Assembly (NCBI GenBank): GCA_036821485.1 | Contig: DAISJM010000010.1 | Coordinates: 13,032 to 77,031, forward strand | Reading direction: 5' to 3' | DNA: 64,000 nucleotides | DNA from: DAISJM01 sp036821485 | GTDB lineage: Bacteria > Verrucomicrobiota > Kiritimatiellia > CAIQIC01 > JAGNIJ01 | Shown here: positions 26,327-33,798 of the stretch, piece after piece | Position numbering within the stretch: the stretch's first letter is position 1 | How the letters are laid out: every line of letters begins with the position of its first letter | The notes under the pieces: generated by a model | Told to the model about the DNA's origin: nothing | The model's input: the letters and a program-made list of their open reading frames with translations, nothing else | The model's database searches: none | Program-made: the position numbers and the translations under genes

Positions 26327-26512
26327 ATGATTCAGAAGGCCGTCACCATCAAGGGACTGCACGAGTCTTCCGCACGGGGCGACTTGGCGTTCTGGCAAAA
26401 ACGCGATGCTTCGGAGCGGATCAACGCCGTAGAAATCCTGCGCAGGCAAACACATGGAAGTTCATCCCGACTTCAGAGAGTTGCTCGCGTTGTTCAACGG
26501 GCAAGAGGTTGA
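26327..26512 (+). CDS. Small protein paired with nucleotidyltransferase (antitoxin-like)
   Basis: The 61-residue product has the pattern DLAFWQKRDASERINAVEIL then RLQRVARVVQR. This matches the short protein (W..K...ER..AVE.LR..... RLQRV.RVVQ) that commonly precedes a DUF6036-type nucleotidyltransferase. It overlaps that gene by 59 bases in another frame. In such pairs the small protein is usually regarded as the antitoxin-like or regulatory partner, an inference from family context. The ATG lies directly after TTACACTACGCTC with no ribosome-binding site, so a leaderless transcript (with -10 TACACT) is possible. Confidence 0.6.
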   Translation: MIQKAVTIKGLHESSARGDLAFWQKRDASERINAVEILRRQTHGSSSRLQRVARVVQRARG

Positions 26513-26900
26513 GTACATCATCGTGGGCGCCTACGCGTTGGCCTATCACGGCGCGCCCCGGTTTACGGGCGACATCGATGTGTACGTACGGCCCACACCT
26601 GAAAATGCCGTCCGGATTCTGAAAGCCTTGGAGGCGTTCGGGTTTGGTTCGCTTGGACTCAAGAGCGATGATTTTCAAAAACCCGAGCAGGTTATTCAAT
26701 TGGGCGTTCCCCCGGTCCGAATCGACCTGATCACCTCGATTACCGGTGTGACATGGGAGCAGGCAGATGCCGGGAAGGTGTGCGGCAAGTACGGTGATGT
26801 TGAGGTCTGCTATCTTGGTCGCGATGAGTACGCGGAGAACAAACGGGCGACGGGGCGCAAGAAGGATGTCGCCGATCTCGAAGCGTTGGGGGAGAACTGA
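26454..26900 (+). CDS. Nucleotidyltransferase-fold protein (DUF6036/AbiEii-like)
   Basis: The 148-residue protein is a minimal nucleotidyltransferase: VEYIIVGAYALAYHGAPRFTGDIDVYVRPT has the GG/S-like helix turn followed by the metal-binding D-x-D (D-I-D), and a third acid is probably in VRIDLITSITG. Members are predicted toxins of the AbiEii/MNT type that transfer nucleotides to RNA or protein. The N-terminus DFRELLALFNGQE is typical of the family. The start (ATG 26454) lies inside the preceding small gene. It is monocistronic with that gene and has no further downstream partner. Confidence 0.75.
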   Translation: MEVHPDFRELLALFNGQEVEYIIVGAYALAYHGAPRFTGDIDVYVRPTPENAVRILKALEAFGFGSLGLKSDDFQKPEQVIQLGVPPVRIDLITSITGVTWEQADAGKVCGKYGDVEVCYLGRDEYAENKRATGRKKDVADLEALGEN

Positions 26901-26930
26901 TTCTGCCTGACGGTCTGCTGTCCCGCCGGT

Positions 26931-27917
26931 TCAAGGCTGGGCGGTGTCGGGATTGCCGGCGCTGGCCATGGTGACCGGCTGCTCACCCGTGAGGACGCGG
27001 CCCGCCTGTTTCAGTATGCCCGGCTCAGGAATAAGAACCTGGGAGCCCTTGGCGGTGATGTAAGGCAGCACATCGTTCCTCTTGATCGTGTCCCAGGAAA
27101 TACCCCTGCCCGAGTAGCGCGCCAGCAGCCATGCCGCCCGCCCCAAGCCCGCGCAATTCATGTCGGTTTCGATGTTGCGCGGCACATGCGGGAGCGCGAG
27201 CGGGAGACGGAGGAGACCCTCCGGTGTGCGGAGGCGCGCCACGACGGCGGCCATCAGCTTCTGGTTTCGCGACATCCGGCCAAAGTCGGTATCCGGCCGG
27301 CGCAGGCGTGCGAATTCGGTCGCGCGGTCTCCGCTGAGATGATTCCAACCCGCGGGAAACACGAGCTTGTAGCTGAACGGTTGGTCCAGATGGTTGAACT
27401 TCGCGTCGACGAGTTCCTTCTCGCAATACACATCGATGCCGCCGAGTGCGTTGACGAGATCCCTGAGGAGGCTGAAATGGACGATGACGGTGGCGTCGAT
27501 GGGCACCCCGATGGCCGTGCTGACTGTATCGCGTGCCGCGCGCATGCCGAGGTTGCCGCCATAGTAATCGCCGAAGAAGAGTGCGGCGTTGATGCGTTCC
27601 GTGCGGCGCACAGGCAGACCTCGCAGCGGAAGATAGAGGTCGCGCGGAAGTGCGAGTCCGCGTACGAGGCCCTGCCGCGGGTCGATGTGGAGGACGAGGA
27701 TGGAGTCCGAGCGGGACGGCTCATCCTGTATGCGGCTGTCGGCGCCCAGTACGAGCAGGGTGAGGGGCCGGTTCCACGTCAGCAGGAGCACGCCGGCCCA
27801 GAACGTGATGGCGAGGAGCGGGACGAGGAACATGAGAGACCGCTGTGGAAGAAACGAATCGGCGTGCGAGGAGGCAGAGGCTTCCTGCGCGTCGTTCTTC
27901 GGGGAAATCGTGTTCAT
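26931..27917 (-). CDS. LytR-CpsA-Psr (LCP) family protein
   Basis: The 328-residue protein has a short cytoplasmic N-terminus, one membrane helix (about residues 28-50, LMFLVPLLAITFWAGVLLLTW) and an LCP domain. That domain includes LLVLGADSRIQ, RSDSILVLHIDP, LALPRDLYLPL and a later DRATEFARLRRPDTDFGRMSRNQKLM, all standard LCP motifs with the Arg and Asp that hold the polyprenyl-pyrophosphate. LCP proteins attach glycopolymers to the cell wall or capsule. This is uncommon but present in Gram-negative PVC bacteria. It is divergent from the zinc-ribbon gene. Confidence 0.9.
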   Translation of the reverse strand: MNTISPKNDAQEASASSHADSFLPQRSLMFLVPLLAITFWAGVLLLTWNRPLTLLVLGADSRIQDEPSRSDSILVLHIDPRQGLVRGLALPRDLYLPLRGLPVRRTERINAALFFGDYYGGNLGMRAARDTVSTAIGVPIDATVIVHFSLLRDLVNALGGIDVYCEKELVDAKFNHLDQPFSYKLVFPAGWNHLSGDRATEFARLRRPDTDFGRMSRNQKLMAAVVARLRTPEGLLRLPLALPHVPRNIETDMNCAGLGRAAWLLARYSGRGISWDTIKRNDVLPYITAKGSQVLIPEPGILKQAGRVLTGEQPVTMASAGNPDTAQP

Positions 27918-28322
27918 CAGAGCGTCAACATCCCATCAACAAATGGCTGCGCATTCTGATGATTGGCGGCCAGAAGTCAAGATGGGTGCGGTCGGGCTGG
28001 CCCGCGGCGCGGCATGCGCCGGGGATGCCTTTTGCGTTCTTCCGCGCCATCCGGGCGTCCACACGTCAGGCTGGCGTCAAGGAATATATCTGGACGGCGG
28101 GCTGCTCAGATTCGAATGATGAGATCCTTCTGCCGCAGGAGTGGCATCAGAAGGGCAGCGTTCTGGGAGTTCTTACCAAGCTCGTCGTTGTCGTGCTGAG
28201 CGAAGCGTCTCTCTGTTTGGGCGACAGTTTGCGAACTCCCGATGAGTCAGGGGGCGGATGAATGGTTCTTGTGTGCGATGGGCGGTCATCTTATGAATAG
28301 AAGTCGTTGGGAGAACAACGCC
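27918..28322. other. Intergenic region between divergent LCP and zinc-ribbon genes
   Basis: This 405-bp stretch holds no convincing gene. An inverted repeat GGGAGTTC (28165-28172) and GAACTCCC (28233-28240), 60 bp apart, could be a long-stem leader or a bipartite operator. The ribosome-binding site GGGAGA of the next gene is near the right end. A short open frame in the middle has no similarity or start signal. Confidence 0.45.
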
Positions 28323-29189
28323 ATGGCAGATATCCAGATTCAGTGTGGCAACTGTGGATCGACCTTTGACGTTTCGGAAGATGCTGCGGGGCTCATTGCC
28401 CAGTGTCCGCAATGCAGTCAGGAAGTTCGGATTCCGCTGCCTGCGGGCGGTGCGGCTGGTGTGGGTAAATTGCAGGTCAAGCGTGACCATGTCATCACCG
28501 GGGGCAAGCGGTGTCCTGCGTGCGACGCAACCATGTCGGACGATGCGGTGATCTGTATTCACTGTGGGTTCGACACGCGGACCGGCCTGCGCCTGGAGAC
28601 GGACAATCCTCGTGCGCGGATGTTCCAACTGGTGGCCAAGATTCTGGGCGTGCTGGTGGTGGTGGCGGGTGCATGGTTTGCTTTGAAGTGGTACTCATCG
28701 CGCGAGACGACCTTGCCGGAACCCATGCCGCCGCCGGTCGCCGCTCCGGCGGCCGCGCCTGAAGAAGTCGCTGCCCCGGCTGCGCCCACGACCACGATGG
28801 TGGCGGCAGGATTGGTGGTGACCCAGTCGGTGGTGGTGACCCAGAGTCAGGCATCGGCTACGGGTTCTGCGACGAACATGACGCCGGAGGAATTGGCGTT
28901 GATGGAAGCGCGCTACCTCGAAAGCGTCACCCGTCAGACGGATCAGTACTATCCTTTCTACAGGGTGGGTTCGACCGTCGTCATTCGCCGGGTGACAGGT
29001 TTGGTGCACCGCGGGACGATCAAGGAATTCAGGAAGGAGTCGGTATTGCTGGATTCCGACGGCAGCGCCATGGAAGTGCCGCTGGCGACACTTGATCAGG
29101 CCTCCCGGCTGCAGTGCGATCAGCAGTTTCGCGCCCAGTTTATCGCGTTCCAAGTCCGCAAGCGGATGCAGAACGTCGACCGTCTGTAA
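28323..29189 (+). CDS. Zinc-ribbon, single-pass membrane protein
   Basis: The 288-residue protein has two zinc-ribbon-like N-terminal parts: QCGNCGSTFDVSE..AGLIAQCPQCS, and RCPACDATMSDDAVICIHCGFDTRTG. A membrane helix follows at about 110-130 (LVAKILGVLVVVAGAWFAL), with a Pro/Ala-rich linker and a C-terminal 90-residue globular part. The first Cys pairs resemble prokaryotic membrane zinc-ribbon proteins common in PVC genomes. The ATG follows GGGAGA by nine bases. Function unknown; the cytoplasmic ribbon could bind nucleic acid or protein. Downstream genes are 70 bp away. Confidence 0.75.
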   Translation: MADIQIQCGNCGSTFDVSEDAAGLIAQCPQCSQEVRIPLPAGGAAGVGKLQVKRDHVITGGKRCPACDATMSDDAVICIHCGFDTRTGLRLETDNPRARMFQLVAKILGVLVVVAGAWFALKWYSSRETTLPEPMPPPVAAPAAAPEEVAAPAAPTTTMVAAGLVVTQSVVVTQSQASATGSATNMTPEELALMEARYLESVTRQTDQYYPFYRVGSTVVIRRVTGLVHRGTIKEFRKESVLLDSDGSAMEVPLATLDQASRLQCDQQFRAQFIAFQVRKRMQNVDRL

Positions 29190-29194
29190 ATCTT

Positions 29195-29224
29195 TTCAAC
29201 AAAAGTCCGGCCTCCGGGTATATT
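29195..29224 (+). promoter_or_regulatory. Possible promoter before the secreted module gene
   Basis: TATATT (29219-29224) would serve as -10, with the weak -35 TTCAAC (29195-29200) 18 bp upstream. The block CCTCCGGGTATAT resembles CCCTCGGGTATAT in front of the LamG gene at 57494-57507, which suggests a shared promoter type for secreted proteins. Confidence 0.3.
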
Positions 29225-29256
29225 GGGGTATGGCTTATGGCGGAGGAGGCTGAGGC

Positions 29257-29826
29257 ATGCACAGGATTCGTGTGCTTCCCGTGGGGTTTATTCTTCTGGC
29301 GGCTTGCGCCGCGTGGGCGGGACAACTGCTTAACACCGGGTTTGAGACCGATTTTGGTCAGCGCGACCAGCTGAACGTTTGGGGTGAATTTGGCGACCGC
29401 TGGGGCGAAGCCTACCAGGTCAATGCCGGTGGTCAGCACATTGCCCGGGCCAAGAGCGGAAGCCGCGTTCTGGTTATCAACATCCCGCCCAACTCGTGGA
29501 ACGGGGTTTGGCAGCAGATACCGTGGAAGGAGAATGCCGCGTTTGCCTGGGAGGGTTCGTACCTCATCCGCGGCGGCGACCTTCCGAAGGATTGCATGAC
29601 GTTTCTGAAGGTGGAGTTCTATGACGCCGGCGACGCGTTGCTGGGTATGGTTGAGGGTGATCATCACTCATCGGACACGAAGGGCAAGTGGGTCAAAGAG
29701 CGGATGCACGGCACGACACCTGCCGGAACCGCCGCCATTCGGTTCATTGTGATCGGCGGAGGCAATGCCGGGGGGCAGGCCGTGACGGATCGGATTTACT
29801 GGGACGATGTGGACACCATGAACTAG
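29257..29826 (+). CDS. Secreted stand-alone carbohydrate-binding-like module
   Basis: The 189-residue protein has a signal peptide (MHRIRVLPVGFILLAACAAWA) and a single beta-sandwich module. It opens QLLNTGFETDFGQRDQLNVWG and includes a core FLKVEFYDAGDALLGM and the closing RIYWDDVDTMN. The same module plan (NPGFE, then KV.FYD..G.LIG, then DDV) repeats five or more times in the GH81 protein at 38922-45404. A single-module secreted protein may bind polysaccharide at the cell surface or in the periplasm. The ATG follows GGAGGAGG by about seven bases. It ends four bases before the kinase gene, so the two may be co-transcribed. Confidence 0.7.
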   Translation: MHRIRVLPVGFILLAACAAWAGQLLNTGFETDFGQRDQLNVWGEFGDRWGEAYQVNAGGQHIARAKSGSRVLVINIPPNSWNGVWQQIPWKENAAFAWEGSYLIRGGDLPKDCMTFLKVEFYDAGDALLGMVEGDHHSSDTKGKWVKERMHGTTPAGTAAIRFIVIGGGNAGGQAVTDRIYWDDVDTMN

Positions 29827-29830
29827 GGGC

Positions 29831-31567
29831 ATGCGCACGACTGTGAAAAAAGAAGCAACCATTCAGGAATTACAGGCGGCGAGGGAAGAGCTGCTGAAGT
29901 CGATGCGCTTCGCCGATTTGCAGGCGGCCGCGAAGGCGCCTTCGATGCTGAAGCAGGTGGAAGACGCGTTTGCGCGCGAACTGTTCGGCGGGGTTGATCT
30001 GCCGTGGGCGGACGAGGGACTTTTCCCGGAGTCGGCGCGGGTCATGGCCGACGTGCGGCGTTCTGACGCGGGCCAGCGCGCCGCGCTGCAATCCGATGTG
30101 GGAATTCTGCGCAAGGTGAAGGAATCGGGTGCGGAGCAGTCGCATCGCACCGTGCTCGGTTTCCTCGAGACGGTGTGGCCCGTGCGCTTGCGGGACCAGG
30201 TGGTGCACCTGGTGTGGTCGGGCAAGATGCGCGACAAGGCTTTCTCGGCGGATGAGGTGGCGGAGTTCGCCAAGCTTTCCGGGATGTCGAAGGCGGAAGC
30301 GGAGGAGCACCTCCGCGCGGTGCCGGTGCTGACGAAGCGGCAGGTGGAACGCGCGCTGGCGTTCTGCGGGCGGTTTCGTGACAGCGTGGAACGCGCGCTG
30401 GCGCAGCACCTGCGATCGGCTGAACTTACCCGCCAGTTGGTGGATTCGGAGCGCACACACGCAGTCGGTACGTTGTCGGGCGGCGTGGCGCATCATTTCA
30501 ACAACCTGCTTTCGGTGATCCTGGGTTACTCCTCGTTCGTGCTGAATCGTGAACAGCTCTCGGCCGAGGCAGCGGACGCCCTGCACAAGATCACCGAGGC
30601 GGCGCAGAAGGGCCGGCGTCTCACGGAAGAGATTCTCGCGTTTCTCGGCAGCGATGCGGAGGAAGAAGTGCCGTGCAACGTGCACGAGACTGTTGAGAGC
30701 GTACTCTCGCTGTTGGAGTCGCGGACGACGTCCGGCGTGCGCGTGGAAAAGAAGCTCGATGCGTCGCATCCCGTGGTGCTCGCGCCACCGAGCGCGATTC
30801 GCCAGATTGTCTTCAACCTGCTTACCAACGCGATGGACAGCATTCCGTCGGGCGGGCTGCTTTCGGTGATGACGACCAACACGCACATGGCTGCGGAAAC
30901 GGGGCGACAGGAATATCTCCGGTTCGAGGTCGCCGACAGCGGCGGTGGATTGCCGGAGGCGGCCAGGGCCTTCACATCGGGAGGCGGTGTGGTGGATCTG
31001 CGCGCGGCGGGCGACCGGATGGGCTTCAAGCTGTCGAGTGTGTACGGCATGGTGGGGCGGTTGGATGGCACGGTTGTGGTGTCGTCAGAGCCTGGCTCGC
31101 TGACCAAGGTCCAGATTCTGCTTCCGACGGCGCAACCCGGCGAGGCGGAAGAGGAACAGAAGCGCGTACGTCGCCGCCTGGCGCCGAGCAGTATTTGGGT
31201 GGTCGACGATGACGCGATTTTCCGCGAGATGTGCCGCCAGGTCCTGTCAGACGACGGTCATGAAGTGGCGGAAGCTGCGGGTGGCCGCGAATTCATGGAC
31301 ATGTGGCGCAAGGGCAGCACCAAGCCGGACCTGATCATCATGGACTTCAGCATGCCGGAATATAACGGCCTGCAGCTCTGCGAGTGGCTGCGCAACGAAG
31401 GGGCCCGTGTGCCCGTCATTCTCGTCAGCGGCTTTGCTGCGAACCAGCCGGACATCCGGAAAGCCCTGCGCCTGAAGAAGACCTACTTCCTGCAGAAGCC
31501 ATTCTCCTTCCGCGAGATGGCGGACACGGTGACGGTGGCGCTCGGCGAGACCTTGATCGGAGAATAG
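29831..31567 (+). CDS. Hybrid histidine kinase with receiver, soluble
   Basis: The 578-residue protein has an N-terminal region of about 210 residues with no known sensor and no membrane segment. A dimerisation/phosphoacceptor helix (GTLSGGVAHHFNNLLSVILGY, His near 221), an ATPase domain (about 290-430) and a receiver domain (about 455-572, DDDAIFRE, acceptor Asp in LIIMDFSMPEYNG near 503, Lys in FLQKPFS) follow. The ATPase N box FNLLTNAMDSIPSGG and G1 DSGGGLPEA are clear. The G2 box, AGDRMGFKLSSVYGMV, departs from the usual GTGLGLS, so kinase activity may be weak. It follows the secreted-module gene with a 4-base gap. Confidence 0.85.
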   Translation: MRTTVKKEATIQELQAAREELLKSMRFADLQAAAKAPSMLKQVEDAFARELFGGVDLPWADEGLFPESARVMADVRRSDAGQRAALQSDVGILRKVKESGAEQSHRTVLGFLETVWPVRLRDQVVHLVWSGKMRDKAFSADEVAEFAKLSGMSKAEAEEHLRAVPVLTKRQVERALAFCGRFRDSVERALAQHLRSAELTRQLVDSERTHAVGTLSGGVAHHFNNLLSVILGYSSFVLNREQLSAEAADALHKITEAAQKGRRLTEEILAFLGSDAEEEVPCNVHETVESVLSLLESRTTSGVRVEKKLDASHPVVLAPPSAIRQIVFNLLTNAMDSIPSGGLLSVMTTNTHMAAETGRQEYLRFEVADSGGGLPEAARAFTSGGGVVDLRAAGDRMGFKLSSVYGMVGRLDGTVVVSSEPGSLTKVQILLPTAQPGEAEEEQKRVRRRLAPSSIWVVDDDAIFREMCRQVLSDDGHEVAEAAGGREFMDMWRKGSTKPDLIIMDFSMPEYNGLQLCEWLRNEGARVPVILVSGFAANQPDIRKALRLKKTYFLQKPFSFREMADTVTVALGETLIGE

Positions 31568-31603
31568 GTCGTCCGGCAGTTTTTGGGTGGACCATTTTCT
31601 GTT

Positions 31604-33301
31604 TCAGCCGCGCGGAAACGGCAGCGGGCCTTTCGTGCCGGGCGTACTTTCCAGCGGATCCTCCAGAAGTCTCCGGCGCAGTCGTTCAAGGTCTTCTTCG
31701 GAGTTCAGTGCATCCTTCCGCACGTAATCGCCCGAGAAGATGCCCTTGTGTCCAAGCTTCCCTGCCAGTTCGGACGGCTGCTCCTGGATCACCGCGTAGA
31801 GTGTCTTGAAGCGCGGGTCACGGAAGAGACCAGACCGAACCGACCAGATGTCATGGGTGTGGATGAAGGTTGGGCGGAGGTCCGTGAGGACGTAGGTGCT
31901 GAACGCGGCTGAGCGGCTGTTGATCAGGGGGGCGAGGGCTCGATCGCACAAACCGGACAGATCGTAGATCCGGAGTTGGGAGAAGTACAGCGTGCCGCCC
32001 AGATCGGGGCAGAGCAGCGACGCATCTTGCAGGTGGAGTTCCTGTGCGTAATTGTTGAACCGCACGGCGTACTTGCGGGTGACCAGTTCAAATGGAACGG
32101 TCGGGTTCCTGGCGAATCGGAGGGAGCGAGGAATGTATTCCACCGCCGACTGCGCGAGAAATGCGATTGCCACGACGAAGAATCCTATCTTGCGGCTGCG
32201 CAGCGAGAGCCGGGGGGTGTCGAGTATGTCTGCCACCATTGCCAGCAGGACGATGGGAAAGAATACCAGGAATGGCGTAGCAAACCGGTACTCGGCCATC
32301 CAGTCGCCGGGCAGCAGACAGTAGATGGCCCAGGAACAGGCGAGGGCGGGGAGGAGGAAGACGGCGGGGGCTGTTTTGCGGCGCACCAACAAGAGGCGAA
32401 GACTCGCCGCCAGGAAGAGCAGAAGAATCGGCCCTGTGTAACGCGAGAAGACGCTGTGCAACAACTCGAGGGCATTGTCGGTGTAATGCTTGGACAGCAT
32501 CAGAAACTGCAACAGGTCCTTGGCGGTCGGCCCACGCTTGGCGTAGTACGTGTTGGGGTAGTAATCGCCGAAGTAAGACATTCTGAAAACAAGATAAACG
32601 GCCAAGGGGAGGCTGGCAGCCGCGAGAAAGGCGGCCAGACCCCTCGCTTCTCTCCTCCATGGTGAGGGGACGTTCAGCATGCGGATAGCCAGTGCGAGAG
32701 GAAACGCCGCGAAGAATATCACCCCGTCCGGGCGTGTCAGCGCCAGTGCGGCTGCAGAACAACCTGCCCAGACTGCCACGCGGCCGTGGCGTGCGGTGTC
32801 GTCGCTGGCGTACTTGACGGTGAAGAAGCCGTAGAGCGCGGAGAAGAAAGCATACAGCGGGTTCTCCAGCCCGGAAGTGGTCCACGCGACGAAACTGGTG
32901 TTGATCGAGAGGAAGGTGAGCACCACCAAGGTGAAGGGCTTGGACCACCAGGAAGAGCCGGCCAGCAACCGGCCAATGCTATTCACAAGGAGGAAAGTTC
33001 CCAGGACCAGGAGTAGGCTGACGCCCTTGATCAACGGGGTCGGATCCATGGGGGCATGGATGAACAGGGGTGCGAGCAGGAAGGTCCAGAGTGGATTGGA
33101 GAATCCCTCGACCGGGGCGACGCCGCATTGAGATACAAGTCCGCACCCATGGGCAAGATTGCGGGCGTAGGCAAACGAGATGCCGGCGTCGTCAATAAGC
33201 CAAGCGCGGAACAGGCAGGCGTGAAGCACGAAAAAGAAGAAGGGCGCTGCCACTTGCCATGGCATGAACATCGCCGGACTCTTTCTTGCAGGATCCATCA
33301 C
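31604..33301 (-). CDS. GT-C-type membrane glycosyltransferase (arabinofuranosyltransferase-like)
   Basis: The 565-residue protein has about ten hydrophobic helices and the acidic motif of polyprenol-dependent GT-C enzymes near the N-terminus: LIDDAGISFAYARNLAHGCGLV, with DD as the likely metal/base site. A further periplasmic loop, VEGFSNPLWTFLL, is the usual partner. Members transfer arabinose or other sugars from a lipid carrier on the outer face of the inner membrane. A C-terminal soluble domain of about 180 residues is predicted to be periplasmic. The substrate is unknown. It is transcribed towards the kinase gene, with about 36 bp between the ends. Confidence 0.75.
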   Translation of the reverse strand: MMDPARKSPAMFMPWQVAAPFFFFVLHACLFRAWLIDDAGISFAYARNLAHGCGLVSQCGVAPVEGFSNPLWTFLLAPLFIHAPMDPTPLIKGVSLLLVLGTFLLVNSIGRLLAGSSWWSKPFTLVVLTFLSINTSFVAWTTSGLENPLYAFFSALYGFFTVKYASDDTARHGRVAVWAGCSAAALALTRPDGVIFFAAFPLALAIRMLNVPSPWRREARGLAAFLAAASLPLAVYLVFRMSYFGDYYPNTYYAKRGPTAKDLLQFLMLSKHYTDNALELLHSVFSRYTGPILLLFLAASLRLLLVRRKTAPAVFLLPALACSWAIYCLLPGDWMAEYRFATPFLVFFPIVLLAMVADILDTPRLSLRSRKIGFFVVAIAFLAQSAVEYIPRSLRFARNPTVPFELVTRKYAVRFNNYAQELHLQDASLLCPDLGGTLYFSQLRIYDLSGLCDRALAPLINSRSAAFSTYVLTDLRPTFIHTHDIWSVRSGLFRDPRFKTLYAVIQEQPSELAGKLGHKGIFSGDYVRKDALNSEEDLERLRRRLLEDPLESTPGTKGPLPFPRG

Positions 33302-33798
33302 CCCGATCTCCCTCCGCGTTCCATGGCCGGGGTGACTGGCCCCTGACGCGACGCAGATGAATCGCGTTGGGTTAACCAGAAGCGGACCAAGCCCGACCTT
33401 CCCGAAGGTACAGCAAGAGGGAGTGAGGGATCGAGCGACTTTCTAGGGCGACGAACCTTACGATCCGTTCGGCTGTAACATGCCACTTTGCCGGGCGTGT
33501 TCCTGACAAGAACGGGGGTAGAAACCGACTGTTGCGGTCCCGCCTTTCGATTCTCAGTTTGACGATCTGTCGCATATTGAGGATGGGCGTGCCGGATGCA
33601 TTATATCATAACATCTTGCAGGATAATTAGTTACACAACTGATCTTCTGTTGGAACGGAATGTGCGAGAGAGGGGGTGAGCAGCGGTGGGATGAGGTCTT
33701 CAGATGGCGCGGATTGTACAGAGGCTGTTGGTTTCTCTTGCTCCGAGTAGAGCATCGCGGTTCCCGTCCACCTGCTGCTCACGAGGGAGGGCAGTACC
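33302..33798. other. Intergenic region between divergent GT-C and hybrid-kinase genes
   Basis: This 497-bp stretch has no recognisable gene. It contains an AT-rich patch at about 33598-33645 (ATTATATCATAACATC, then GATAATTAG), unusual in this GC-rich DNA and the best place for a promoter of the large kinase gene at 33799. No stem-loop with a U-run is seen. Confidence 0.5.

Noticed and set aside
29257..29826. Reading the 189-residue protein as part of the following kinase's sensor
   Set aside because: A separate stop and start are present and the kinase has its own soluble N-terminus, so they are distinct genes.
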